64,000 nucleotides of DNA from R-RK-3 sp963842775 (GCA_963842775.1 CAWJHQ010000016.1:670777-734776), one strand, 5' to 3'. Positions 8,562 to 16,828 are shown, numbered from the stretch's first letter. The notes: generated by a model not told the origin, from the sequence alone. Program-made: numbers and translations.

Positions 8562-8624
8562 ACCTGACATTTGAGTCCCATGAACTCATTGCAGATCAAG
8601 GTGTAACTCGTTCAAATGTCAGGT
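8562..8624. repeat. long imperfect inverted repeat after the SARP-hydrolase gene
   Basis: ACCTGACATTTGA at 8562-8574 is matched by its exact complement TCAAATGTCAGGT at 8612-8624. Weaker pairing continues outward (GGATCAA against TTTGACCC) and inward (GAGT/ACTC). It begins 13 bases after the stop of the upstream gene. It could act as a terminator hairpin or be the remnant of a small insertion. No transposase is seen. Confidence 0.6.
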
Positions 8625-8743
8625 CAATTTGACCCATCAGCAAAGGATCTAGGGGTTCGGCTCGTTAGAGACGAACCACTAGGCTCCGGAACGAATTGCC
8701 CGCGCCTCACTCCGGTTGCTTCTTTCCTGGCGTGCCCTGGTGG

Positions 8744-8749
8744 TATACT
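8744..8749 (+). promoter_or_regulatory. possible -10 element (TATACT) of the TPR-LuxR gene
   Basis: TATACT at 8744-8749 stands eight bases before ATG 8758. Transcription starting about 7-9 bases downstream would begin at or next to the start codon, and no Shine-Dalgarno sequence is visible, so the mRNA could be leaderless. No well-spaced -35 box is evident (TTGCTT at 8716 is too far). Confidence 0.3.
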
Positions 8750-8757
8750 TCAGTGTA

Positions 8758-10401
8758 ATGAACATGGACACGCTTGGCGAACTCGAACGCGGCCGCGCGC
8801 ATTACGCGCGGCGGGCCTGGGCGGATGCGTATCGATCGCTCTCCATCGCCGAACAAGCGGGGCGGCTCGGCGGCGACGATCTCGAATTGCTCGCCATGTC
8901 CGCCTATCTGACCGGCCGGGACGACGATTATCTGGCCGCCCTCGGCCGCACCTTTGACGCACATGCCGAGTGCGGCGAAAGCCTGCGCGCCGCCCGCTGC
9001 GCCTTCTGGCTGGGCTTGCGGCTCATGTTTCGCGGTGAGGTAGGCCGGGCGAGCGGCTGGCTTGCGCGTGCTCAGCGGCTGGTCGAGGGAGAGGATGATG
9101 GCTGCGCCGAGCGGGGCTATCTGCTGCTGCCCATGGCGGAGCAGCTTCTCGACGCGGGCGACAGCGAGGCCGCCTATGCCACAGCGGGGCGTGCCGCCGA
9201 AATCGGAGAGCGCTGCCGGCAGGGCGATCTGGTTTCCTGTGCGCGGCACATTCAAGGCCGGGTTCGTATTCACCAGGGCCAGGTCGCCCAAGGACTCACC
9301 CTTCTGGACGAGGCGATGGTCAGGGTTACGTCGGGGGAGCTTTCACCCCTGGTAACGGGTCTGGTCTATTGCAGCGTCATCGAAGCCTGCCAGGAGGTCT
9401 ATGCCTGGCACCGTGCGCGCGAATGGACGGCGGCACTGGCGCGATGGTGCGCCGAACAGGATCAACTGGTCGCCTTCACCGGCCTTTGCTCCGTGCACCG
9501 AGCGGAAATCCTGCAGCTTCAAGGCGCCTGGCAGGACTCCGTGGAGGAAGCGCGGCGCGCATGCGAACGCTGCGTCCAGGCGGCCAACCGGCGATCGGTC
9601 GCCGCCGCATTCTACCAGGAAGCGGAGGTGCATCGGCTCAGAGGCGATTTCAGCGCCGCGGAAGAAGCCTATCGGAGCTCGAGCGAGTGGGGCCGCGACC
9701 CGCAACCGGGTCTTGCCTTGCTCCGATTGGCGCAAGGCCGCGCCGACACCGCCGCCGCCACGATCCGGCGCGCCATGAGCACGCCTTCCGCGCAGCTTCA
9801 GCGCACGAGGCTGCTATACGCCTGCGTCGAGATCATGATCGCCATCGGCGAGCTTGAAGAAGCGCGCAATGCGTGCTGCGAATTGGAGCAGGTCGCCGAG
9901 AAATTCGATATGGGCGTGCTCGGCGCCATCGCCGCCGAGGCGCGTGGCGCGATCGAGCTGGAGGATGGCGATCCCCGTGCGGCGCTGAGCGCATTGCGGC
10001 GTGCCTGGCAGACATGGCAGGAGGCGGATGCGCCTTATATGGGAGCGCGCGTGCGTCTGCTGGCTGGGCTGGCATGTCGCGCCCTCGGAGACGAAGACGG
10101 CGCGTCGCTGGAACTGGAGGCGGCGAAGGCCGTGCTCGAACGGCTTGGCGCCACGCCGGACCTCGCGCGTCTGGCGTCGCTCGTCGAGGGCGCTCCGACC
10201 GTCTACACCCACGGACTGACCGCGCGCGAGCTTCAGGTGCTGCGCCTGGTAGCCACCGGCGACACCAACAAGGCCATCGCCGCCCGGCTTTTCCTCAGTG
10301 AAAAGACGGTCGACAGGCATGTCAGCAATATCTTCAATAAGTTGAACGTGCCCACGCGGGCCGCCGCTACCGCTTTTGCCTATGAGCATAAGCTCATCTG
10401 A
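8758..10401 (+). CDS. LuxR-family regulator with TPR-like sensor region
   Basis: A 547-residue protein. Residues 1-470 are helical, tetratricopeptide-like repeats rich in A/L/R/E (for example ARHIQGRVRIHQGQVAQGLTL cut to its core QGRVRIHQGQVAQG, and QEAEVHRLRGDFSAAEEAY). Residues 480-545 are a LuxR-type HTH (LTARELQVLRLVATGDTN, then LFLSEKTVDRHVSNIFNKLN). There is no ATPase domain, unlike MalT. The start at ATG 8758 or 8764 is preferred over an upstream frame that overlaps non-coding sequence. It lies just before the hydrolase-like/methyltransferase pair, which it may control. The ligand is unknown. Confidence 0.85.
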   Translation: MNMDTLGELERGRAHYARRAWADAYRSLSIAEQAGRLGGDDLELLAMSAYLTGRDDDYLAALGRTFDAHAECGESLRAARCAFWLGLRLMFRGEVGRASGWLARAQRLVEGEDDGCAERGYLLLPMAEQLLDAGDSEAAYATAGRAAEIGERCRQGDLVSCARHIQGRVRIHQGQVAQGLTLLDEAMVRVTSGELSPLVTGLVYCSVIEACQEVYAWHRAREWTAALARWCAEQDQLVAFTGLCSVHRAEILQLQGAWQDSVEEARRACERCVQAANRRSVAAAFYQEAEVHRLRGDFSAAEEAYRSSSEWGRDPQPGLALLRLAQGRADTAAATIRRAMSTPSAQLQRTRLLYACVEIMIAIGELEEARNACCELEQVAEKFDMGVLGAIAAEARGAIELEDGDPRAALSALRRAWQTWQEADAPYMGARVRLLAGLACRALGDEDGASLELEAAKAVLERLGATPDLARLASLVEGAPTVYTHGLTARELQVLRLVATGDTNKAIAARLFLSEKTVDRHVSNIFNKLNVPTRAAATAFAYEHKLI

Positions 10402-10542
10402 CCGGTCGTGAGGCTCGGCATGGGGAATATTACCCATGTTGCGGCCCTTCGCAGATTGGGTAGTCCCCCCGAAGTTTGGCCATCTCATCTCTCCTAGAAT
10501 CGGACGCAGAACGAAAACTGCGGAGATTGATGAGGTGATGCC

Positions 10543-11454
10543 ATGACCGAACAACAAGTGCGGAGCGCCAATCAGAACCAGCAGCACCAGGATAGTCCGG
10601 GGCGTGCCGAAGAGGCTCGCCGCAAGCTTCTCGCGACGATGCCGGCCGCGGAACGGCGGCTGCAGCTCGCCGGTATTTCGACCGCTGTGCTGGAGGGCGG
10701 TAACGGCCCGCCGGTGATCCTCCTGCACGGCCCGTCCGGCTACGCGGCCCACTGGATGCGCGTGATTCCCAAGCTTATGGCGACACATCGCGTGATCGCT
10801 CCCGACCTTCCCGGGCACGGCGCCTCGGACGTGCTTGAAGGCCGGCTGGACGCCGATCACGTGTTCAGGTGGCTGGGCGAACTGATCGAGCAGACCTGCG
10901 CGTCGCCGCCCGCTCTGGTCGGGCAATTGCTTGGCGGGGCCATCGCTTTGCGATTCGCCGCCGCTCACCCTGCGCGGATCAGCCGGCTCATCCTCGTGGA
11001 CACATTCGGGCTAAGTCCGTTCCAGCCGGCTCCGGAATTCGGGCAGGCCCTGCAGCAATTCCTCATGCAGCCGACCGCGGACGCACATACAACTCTCTGG
11101 CGTCAATGCACATTCGATCTGGACGTACTGCACGGGAGCATGGGAGAGCTTTGGGAACCGTTCGAGGCCTACAATCTCGATCGGGCGCGCGCCCCGAGCG
11201 TTCAGGCCGCGCTGACCAGCCTGATGAACGAATTCGGGTTCCCCGCAATCCCGCCTGATGATCTCGCGCGCATCACCGTTCCCACCAGCTTGATCTGGGG
11301 ACGCCAGGACCGCGCCACGTCCGTCTCCATCGCGGAAGCCGCAAGCGCCCGCTTCGGATGGCCGCTGCTCGTGATCGAGAACTGCGCCGACGATCCGCCC
11401 GTCGAACAGCCCGACGCGCTGCTGCGCGCGCTGCGAACCGCCCTCGCTGGCTGA
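10543..11454 (+). CDS. alpha/beta-hydrolase-fold protein lacking catalytic Ser and His
   Basis: A 303-residue protein with a clear hydrolase fold: VILLHGPSGYAAHW (oxyanion strand), APDLPGHGASD, and IWGRQDRAT with a candidate acid Asp256. At the nucleophile elbow, where G-x-S-x-G is expected, the sequence is GQLLG (127-131), with Leu129 in place of Ser. The C-terminal region that normally carries His reads NCADDPPVEQP with no His. It is therefore probably not a classical serine hydrolase, and may be a binding protein or act through another mechanism. It is followed 22 bases later by a methyltransferase gene, forming an operon. Confidence 0.85.
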   Translation: MTEQQVRSANQNQQHQDSPGRAEEARRKLLATMPAAERRLQLAGISTAVLEGGNGPPVILLHGPSGYAAHWMRVIPKLMATHRVIAPDLPGHGASDVLEGRLDADHVFRWLGELIEQTCASPPALVGQLLGGAIALRFAAAHPARISRLILVDTFGLSPFQPAPEFGQALQQFLMQPTADAHTTLWRQCTFDLDVLHGSMGELWEPFEAYNLDRARAPSVQAALTSLMNEFGFPAIPPDDLARITVPTSLIWGRQDRATSVSIAEAASARFGWPLLVIENCADDPPVEQPDALLRALRTALAG

Positions 11455-11476
11455 TCATCGGGGGAAGGAGGAATCA

Positions 11477-12304
11477 ATGACAGCCCTGATTGACACGAGG
11501 GCGGCGTGGGACGCCATCGCACCGGGCTATGACCAGTTCGTCACGTCCCGGGGAATGGAGCTGGGCGGGGACGGTCTGCGTCACGCGGGTTTGAGCACGG
11601 GAATGCGGTTCCTGGACGTCGCGGCAGGCAGCGGCGCCCTCAGCATTCCCGCAGCGCGACTCGGCGCGCAGGTTCTGGCGACCGATCAATCCGCCGCCAT
11701 GCTCGATCGGCTGGCGGAGCGGGCGCGCTGTGAGGGGCTCGAACTCGAGACCCGAATCATGGATGGCCATGCGCTGGAGCTGGACGACAACAGCTTCGAC
11801 ATGGCCGGCTCGCAGTTCGGCGTCATGCTGTTTCCCGATATGCCGAAGGGAATCAGCGAAATGGCGCGCGTGGTCAAACCGGGTGGGCGCGTCCTCATCA
11901 CCGCCTTTGGGGACCCGCGGAAGGTCGAGTTCCTCGGCTTTCTGACTGGCGCCATTCGGTCCGTTCGCCCGGAGTTCAACGGCCCCCCGATGGATCCTCC
12001 GCCGCTGCCGTTCCAGCTCCAGGATCCGGAGCGGCTGCGCAGGGAGCTTGCCGCCGCCGGGTTGAAACATATCGAGATCGTGACGATGACCAAGGCGCTT
12101 GAATTCCGCACCGGAAAGGCGCTGTGGGATTGGCTGACGTCGAGCAACCCCATTACCGAGACGGTTCTAGGGAGCCTTGGCCTGACGAATGACGAGCGAA
12201 GCCTCATCCAGCAGACGATGGAGCGAATGGTGCGAGAGCGGGCCGGCGCGCAAGGGTTCGCCCGGCTGACGAATCCGATCAATATTGGCATTGGGGTCAA
12301 ATGA
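11477..12304 (+). CDS. class I SAM-dependent methyltransferase (UbiE/COQ5-like)
   Basis: A 275-residue protein. Motif I is RFLDVAAGSGALSIPAA (about 44-60), the acidic end of strand 2 is LATDQS, and motif II/post-I is MDGHALELDDNSFD. The block MARVVKPGGRVLITAFGDP is typical of UbiE-like methyltransferases. The C-terminal 80 residues (LWDWLTSSNP...) probably form the substrate cap. GGAAGGAGGAA precedes the start. Its stop overlaps the next possible start by four bases (ATGA at 12301), which suggests translational coupling to the hydrolase-LuxR copy. The substrate is not predictable. Confidence 0.85.
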   Translation: MTALIDTRAAWDAIAPGYDQFVTSRGMELGGDGLRHAGLSTGMRFLDVAAGSGALSIPAARLGAQVLATDQSAAMLDRLAERARCEGLELETRIMDGHALELDDNSFDMAGSQFGVMLFPDMPKGISEMARVVKPGGRVLITAFGDPRKVEFLGFLTGAIRSVRPEFNGPPMDPPPLPFQLQDPERLRRELAAAGLKHIEIVTMTKALEFRTGKALWDWLTSSNPITETVLGSLGLTNDERSLIQQTMERMVRERAGAQGFARLTNPINIGIGVK

Positions 12305-13465
12305 GAGCGACAGGACAGCCGGATCGATGGCCGTATGGCGGCCAGGGAGGCACGGACTCCCCCATGTTATCGTGCGCTGAGCAGGAAATATGCAGGCAGC
12401 ACATCCGCATGTGCCGCGCCGGGGACGGGGTGCGGATTGCGGTTGCCTCCGTCGGCAAGGGTCCGCCGCTGGTGCGGGCCGCGCATTGGCTCAGCCATGT
12501 GGAATTCGACGCGCGCAGCCCGGTCTGGGCGCATTGGCTGCGCGAATTGTCCCGCGACCACTGCTATATCCGCCACGATCAGCGCGGCTGCGGCCTGTCC
12601 GACTGGAGGCCGCCCTCGTTCGACTTCGAGAGCTGGGTCGGCGATCTGGAAGCGGTGGCGGATACGCTCGGCCTGAAGCGGTTCGCCCTGTTCGGCATGT
12701 CGCAGGGCGGCGCCGTCGCCATCGCCTATGCGGCGCGCCATCCGGAACGGGTCTCCCATCTGGTGCTGCTCGGCGCCTATGGGCAGGGCCGGCTGCGGCG
12801 CGCCGCCACCGCGGCGCAGCGCGAGGAGGCCGAGATCCTCTTGAAGCTGATCCGCTTCGGCTGGGGCCGCGACAATCCCGCCTTCCGCCAGCTCTTCACC
12901 TCGCTGTTCATCCCCGGCGGCACCAGGGAGCAGCAGCAATGGTTCAACGATCTGGAACGGATCTCCGCGACGCCCGACAATGCCGCCGCGATCATCGAGA
13001 CCTCCTACCGCATCGACGTCGAGGCGCTGGCCGAGACGCTGCGCGTGCCGACGCTCGTGTGCCATGCCCGGCATGATGCGCGCGTGCCGTTCGAGGAGGG
13101 CCGCAGGCTGGCCGCGCTGATCCCCGCCGCCCGCTTCCTGCCGCTGGACAGCCACAACCACGTGCTGCTCGAAGACGAACCGGCCTGGCCGCAATTCCTG
13201 TCGGAGCTGCGCGCCTTCCTCGGCGTGCCGGAGCTGCGATCGCAGATGCCGTCGATACGCCTTGCCGCCGGCCGGCCTGACGCCGAGCGAGGTCGAGGTG
13301 GCGCGGCTGATCGGCGAGGGGCTGGGCAACGGCGCCATCGCCGCGGCGCTGCGCAAGAGCGAGAAGACGGTGCGCAACCAGGTCTCGGCCGTGTTCAGCA
13401 AGCTCGGGGTGAAAACCCGCGCCGAGGCCGTGGTGCTGGCCCGCGACGCCGCGGGCGGCGCTTAG
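12301..13465 (+). CDS. alpha/beta-hydrolase fused to LuxR HTH (copy 2, frameshifted)
   Basis: Over 12393-13458 this is a near-identical inverted copy of the gene at 5452-6636. The hydrolase part is intact (GMSQG, RHDARVP, SHNHVLLE). One extra base near 13270 (GCCGCCGGCCGG against GCCGCCGCCGG in copy 1) puts the LuxR HTH in another frame, running 13262-13465 and ending DAAGGA. As read, the gene makes a hydrolase without its DNA-binding domain, but it may be a sequencing error. The start at 12301 overlaps the methyltransferase stop. ATG 12364 is an alternative nearer to the homologous part. Confidence 0.8.
12393..13458 (+). repeat. 1.07-kb inverted duplication (partner of 5525-6592)
   Basis: The DNA of this segment matches the complement of 5525-6592 almost base for base. 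One boundary is sharp at CAGGCAGCACATCC (12393 / 6592), where unrelated sequence begins. At the other end the match fades near the stop codon, but the 3' repeat element recurs further on (13628-13695), separated by an inserted palindromic repeat. About 5.8 kb with three complete genes and the SARP fusion lie between the copies. Confidence 0.9.
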
Positions 13466-13565
13466 AGCATTTTCCAGCAAAGCGGACACCGGTTTGCGCC
13501 CTTGAAAATGCGACCAGACAAAGAGATAGAGCCCCGTTCCAATTCAATCGGAACGGAAAAGCTTC
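13464..13565 (+). repeat. rhizobial-type intergenic palindromic repeat (RIME/Bru-RS-like), copy 1
   Basis: It starts AGAGCATTTTCCAGCAAAGC, contains GGACACCGGTTTGCGCCC and GCGACCAGACAAAGAGATAG, and ends in the small palindrome CCGTTCCAATTCAATCGGAA. Related copies occur at 22961-23054 (inverted) and 42054-42154, with diverged pieces at 18203-18275 and 31545-31596. It sits exactly after the stop of hydrolase copy 2. Confidence 0.75.
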
Positions 13566-13695
13566 AGGGCGCCTGTCCTGCCGCAGGCGCGAAAATCGTC
13601 GGGGCTGCCGCATCGGCGCTTGGTGCGTTTGTCCCTGCCGCAAGCGCCAAAAATCGCCAAATTCCCTCGCCGCGTGGGACGCCCGCCTCATGACG
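13566..13695 (+). repeat. 3'-end repeat element, copy C with partial tandem copy
   Basis: A full element (TTTGTCCCTGCCGCAAGCGC ... CAAATTCCCTCGCC ... GGGACGCCCGCCTCATGACG) lies at 13628-13695. A partial copy (GCCTGTCCTGCCGCAGGCGC) lies at 13570-13603. The remaining bases up to 13822 hold no gene that I can support, only the leader and ribosome site of the adhesin gene. Confidence 0.65.
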
Positions 13696-13822
13696 GCGGC
13701 GCGCAGCCACCAGATACTGCCGCTTCGTGAGAACGCCACTCGACGGGCTTTGCCTTTAGAGGTCAGCGGGATCGTCTTGTGGCGTTTTCACGTGGGGCAC
13801 TTTTTGAAGGATGGGGGATCCT

Positions 13823-14977
13823 ATGACGACTTCGAAGCTTCGGGGCGGGCTTCTTGCTGCGGCAAGCGCTTTGGCTTTGATAGCCGCATCGGCGGCGTTG
13901 ATGCCGGACAGGGTGGCGGCAGCGGAATGTCTGCTCGATACGAACGACAACGGCGTCCCGGATGGTGGGGATACTGACGGCGGTGCACTGAGCTCCGGTG
14001 CGGGTTCGTTGGCTTGCGGCGACCTTGCAAACGCTACCGGCATTGGCGCGACGGCAATAGGCACAGCGGCGCGAGCCACCGGCACCTTCGCCACCTCTCT
14101 TGGAAACGGCGCCGAGGCGACGGGCGGCAACTCGACAGCCATAGGGCAGGGCGCCGTGTCGTCGGGTGAGAATGCAACCGCTGTCGGTCAAGGCGCTCAA
14201 GCGACCGGCGTCAACTCAAGCGCTTTCGGCCAGGATGCGCAGGCCACCGGGGACTTGGCCACGGCCGTGGGTCGAGGCGCCCGGGCAACTGGCAGGGACT
14301 CGAGCGCCTTCGGCGAAACTGCCGAAGCACTCGCCGACAGTGCAACCGCCATAGGCGAAGACGCCAGCGCGACTGGAGTGAACTCCAGCGCTTTCGGTGA
14401 AAATTCCCAGGCATCAGCCGACGGCGCAACCGCTGTCGGGCAAGGCGCCCAGGCCACTGGCGCCAACTCGAGCGCGTTGGGCATAGGCGCGCGGGCGGAG
14501 GGCGCCAATTCCTCCGCCATTGGAGCAGGCGCCGTCGCCACGCGCGACAATCAGATGGCCTTCGGCACGAGCGACAACACATATACCATGGGAGGCATCA
14601 CGTCCGCTGCCAGCCGTGCGGCGCAGCAGGGACCGCTCGAAGTCGTCACCACGGACGCCAATGGCAATCTCGCCTCGGATGGCGGCGCGTTCCAGCGCCA
14701 GATCGACGCCCTCGGCCAGCGCGACGATGAGCTGGCCGAAGGCATCGCCATCGCGCTTGCGCTCGACCAACCGACCTTTCATGACGGCCAGACCTTCGCC
14801 TTCCGCGTTGGCTACGGCAATTTCGAAGGCTCGGCCGCGTTCGGCATGACGGCCGCCGGCATAATCGACAAGGGCTCGCTTGGCGACCGGAGCACGATAA
14901 CGCTCGATGCGGGCCTGGGCGTCGGAACGAGCGACGGGACGGTTGCCGGCAAGGCCGGCATGACCTTCGGGTGGTGA
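13823..14977 (+). CDS. small YadA-like trimeric autotransporter adhesin
   Basis: A 384-residue protein. After a signal peptide (ending RVAAA near residue 34) come about fourteen YadA-head repeats of roughly 14 residues with the pattern x-S-x-A-x-G-x-G-A-x-A-T-G (for example ATAVGQGAQATG and NSSAFGQDAQATG), at residues 65-255. These fold as a left-handed beta-roll. A short linker/stalk (AFQRQIDALGQRDDELAEGI) precedes a C-terminal ~75-residue membrane anchor with four amphipathic strands ending in MTFGW. There is almost no coiled-coil stalk, so it is very short for the family. GGGGGAT precedes ATG 13823. It is probably a surface adhesin. Confidence 0.85.
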   Translation: MTTSKLRGGLLAAASALALIAASAALMPDRVAAAECLLDTNDNGVPDGGDTDGGALSSGAGSLACGDLANATGIGATAIGTAARATGTFATSLGNGAEATGGNSTAIGQGAVSSGENATAVGQGAQATGVNSSAFGQDAQATGDLATAVGRGARATGRDSSAFGETAEALADSATAIGEDASATGVNSSAFGENSQASADGATAVGQGAQATGANSSALGIGARAEGANSSAIGAGAVATRDNQMAFGTSDNTYTMGGITSAASRAAQQGPLEVVTTDANGNLASDGGAFQRQIDALGQRDDELAEGIAIALALDQPTFHDGQTFAFRVGYGNFEGSAAFGMTAAGIIDKGSLGDRSTITLDAGLGVGTSDGTVAGKAGMTFGW

Positions 14978-15210
14978 TGGGCAAATGACATGTCGTGACC
15001 TCGGCGGTCCGCTTTCGGCGGGCCGGCAAGGCATTCCGGCAATCGTGAAGACGCCGCAAGCCATGCGGTGTCTTCCTTCGTTTGTCCTTTGCGCGCTCTT
15101 GATTTTAACCTCTGTGCCGCTCTCACGATGCGGCGGCCCAAAGCAGCAGCAAGCCGCCGGTCGCCACGCCCAACCAGCCAGCGGCAAATTCCGCTCCTCC
15201 TGCGTCCAAC

Positions 15211-15672
15211 ATGGCCGTCCCGAGCGCGGAAAGCATCGTGATCCTGATCCGGTCCACGCTCCTCAGTCTCAGCGATGCACTGCGGACCGGCAATTACACG
15301 GTGCTGCGCGATCTCGCGGCGCCGTCCTTCCGCGAGCGGAATACGGCCGGACGGCTCTATCAGATCTTCTCGGTTCTTGCCGCCAAGCGTGTCGATCTGT
15401 CCGCAGTGGCCATCATGGCGCCGAAACTTCCGCAAGCGCCCAGCATCGATCGCGAAAATCGTTTGCGCATCAGCGGCTATTTTCCTGGCCCGCCAGTGCA
15501 GATCAACTTCGAGATGGTCTATGTGGCCGTCTCCGGGGAGTGGCGGCTGTTCGGCCTCTCCGTCACCCCGGTCAAGTCGGTGAGCGATGCGTCGGCGCCG
15601 CCCCAGGCCACGCCTACGCCGGCCGCCGGGAAGACGCCGGCCCCGGAGCGCAAAACCGGGCAACAAAAATAG
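15211..15672 (+). CDS. conserved hypothetical protein, possibly lipoprotein with shifted N-terminus
   Basis: A 153-residue reading from ATG 15211. The core has the pattern IRSTLLSLSDALRTGNYTVL ... YVAVSGEWRLFGLSVTP, an NTF2-like (SnoaL-type) layout, and a Pro/Ala-rich tail. The frame is open upstream to about 15109 without a start and is Pro/Ala-rich like a secreted-protein linker. A different frame beginning at ATG 15063 gives a signal-peptide-like MRCLPSFVLCALLILTS followed by a lipobox-like LSRC. A single indel near 15130 would join them into one exported protein from 15063. The function is unknown. Confidence 0.65.
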   Translation: MAVPSAESIVILIRSTLLSLSDALRTGNYTVLRDLAAPSFRERNTAGRLYQIFSVLAAKRVDLSAVAIMAPKLPQAPSIDRENRLRISGYFPGPPVQINFEMVYVAVSGEWRLFGLSVTPVKSVSDASAPPQATPTPAAGKTPAPERKTGQQK

Positions 15673-15729
15673 CGAGCGGCGCGCGCCTGACGCAACTTCA
15701 TCTGTTCTTCGCCACTCGTCGCCCACCCA

Positions 15730-15787
15730 TTGTCCCATGCGAAACCCGCCATTTTTCCGGTATTCCGGGACATGGGCCTCATGACGA
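15730..15787 (+). repeat. 3'-end repeat element, copy D
   Basis: TGTCCCATGCGAAACCCGCC, a middle with TTTTTCCGGTATTCC, then GGGACATGGGCCTCATGACG. It lies 58 bases after the stop of the preceding gene, in that gene's orientation. Confidence 0.6.
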
Positions 15788-15927
15788 AGCGGATCTGCCG
15801 CCCCACACTCCACCGAGATCCGACAACCATCGGTGAAGGTCGGCGATGATGTGGCGGTGGCGAAAAGCACCCCCGTTCATATTTCGCGCGACCCCGCAGA
15901 TCCGATATGCAAGCGAGGTTCAAGATC

Positions 15928-16179
15928 ATGTCCGGCTACTTCAATCCGCGCAGTTCGCGCATCCATTCCGCAAACGCCATGCGTTCCAGCAAGTCCAATT
16001 CCGGCTTCTTGGCAAAACCTGCATGGCTATCCGCAATTCTTGCCGATTACAGGCGAGCGACGAAAGCGGCTGAGCGCTATGAGAGCCTGAGGCGCCGGCA
16101 TCCAGACGTGCACGCTCGCGCGGGCATCGGACCATCCGGCGTTTCAAGGCTGATCTTTGATGAATATTTCCGGGATTAG
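15928..16179 (+). CDS. small hypothetical protein
   Basis: An 83-residue frame from ATG 15928 with GAGG 13 bases upstream. The C-terminal half (LADYRRATKAAERYESLRRR ... LIFDEYFRD) looks like a helical, protein-like sequence, similar in feel to small DUF-type proteins of Hyphomicrobiales in which a YE-x-L-x-x-R segment precedes a short C-terminal helix. The N-terminal half is Ser/Arg-rich. No function is proposed, and it may not be a gene. Confidence 0.35.
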   Translation: MSGYFNPRSSRIHSANAMRSSKSNSGFLAKPAWLSAILADYRRATKAAERYESLRRRHPDVHARAGIGPSGVSRLIFDEYFRD

Positions 16180-16270
16180 GACCTGTCGACGAGCCGCAGC
16201 AATTTATTCTTCAGTGCCGCCGCCGGCCAACTATAATTATGAGGTGTAGCAAGAACGAGAGGCCGAGCGT

Positions 16271-16741
16271 GTGAGCGTTTCCGTCATTCAACAAGCCAAG
16301 ATCCAGGCTCAGGTCCTGGTTCCGCTCGTGAAGGCCCTGCAGGCGGAATTGGGCGAGGAGCGAGCGAACGACCTTGTTCGAAAGTCCCTCGGTGACGTCT
16401 ATCGCCGCTATGGCGAAGAGTTCTGGCGGTCGAAGAATGAGACGAACCTCGGGAAGGCCGTGGCGTCTGCGTTCGCAACATACGCCCGCGAAGACGCTCT
16501 CGATTATAGGGTGATCGAGCAGTCACAAGATGCCTTCGAGATCGATGTCACGGGATGCCGGTACGCCGAGTTCTACAAGGAGCTGGGTGAGCCGGAGCTC
16601 GGATTCCTGCTGGTCTGCGGTGCGGACTTCACGACGGCCGAGGGATTTGGCCCTGACATCAAGCTCACGCGCACGCAAACCATCATGCAAGGCGCCAGCC
16701 ACTGCGACTTTCGCTACAAGCGATTGAAAGAGACGGATTGA
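16271..16741 (+). CDS. L-2-amino-thiazoline-4-carboxylic acid hydrolase family protein
   Basis: A 156-residue protein starting at GTG 16271, with AGAGG upstream. It matches the layout of the ATC-hydrolase family (PF14196): an N-terminal helix, an internal YRVIEQSQDAFEIDVTGCRY strand pair, FYKELGEPELGFLLVCGADF, and the closing IMQGASHCDFRYK with the conserved G-x-x-x-C-x-F. Characterised members open the thiazoline ring of ATC in cysteine formation, but many family members are untested. It is monocistronic and followed by 3' element copy E. Confidence 0.75.
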   Translation: MSVSVIQQAKIQAQVLVPLVKALQAELGEERANDLVRKSLGDVYRRYGEEFWRSKNETNLGKAVASAFATYAREDALDYRVIEQSQDAFEIDVTGCRYAEFYKELGEPELGFLLVCGADFTTAEGFGPDIKLTRTQTIMQGASHCDFRYKRLKETD

Positions 16742-16761
16742 GCACCCCCCGCGTCCCACGG

Positions 16762-16828
16762 TTTGTCCCTTAATTTCCTGCCAATTCCATCAAAATCCCT
16801 GCGTTCAGGGACATCTGCATCATGACGC
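16762..16828 (+). repeat. 3'-end repeat element, copy E
   Basis: TTTGTCCCTTAATTTCCTGC, a middle with CCATCAAAATCCCTG, then CAGGGACATCTGCATCATGACG. It starts about 20 bases after the stop of the ATC-hydrolase-like gene. The next 200 bases up to 17029 hold no gene that I can support. Confidence 0.6.

Noticed and set aside
14040..14530. Tandem-repeat-like DNA that could be mistaken for a CRISPR or minisatellite
   Set aside because: The repeat unit is variable and keeps the protein frame. It encodes beta-roll repeats of the adhesin, with no direct repeats plus unique spacers.
14197..14550. Minus-strand open frames with a regular repeat pattern
   Set aside because: The regularity comes from the antisense reading of the YadA-head repeats, and the sense frame explains it fully.
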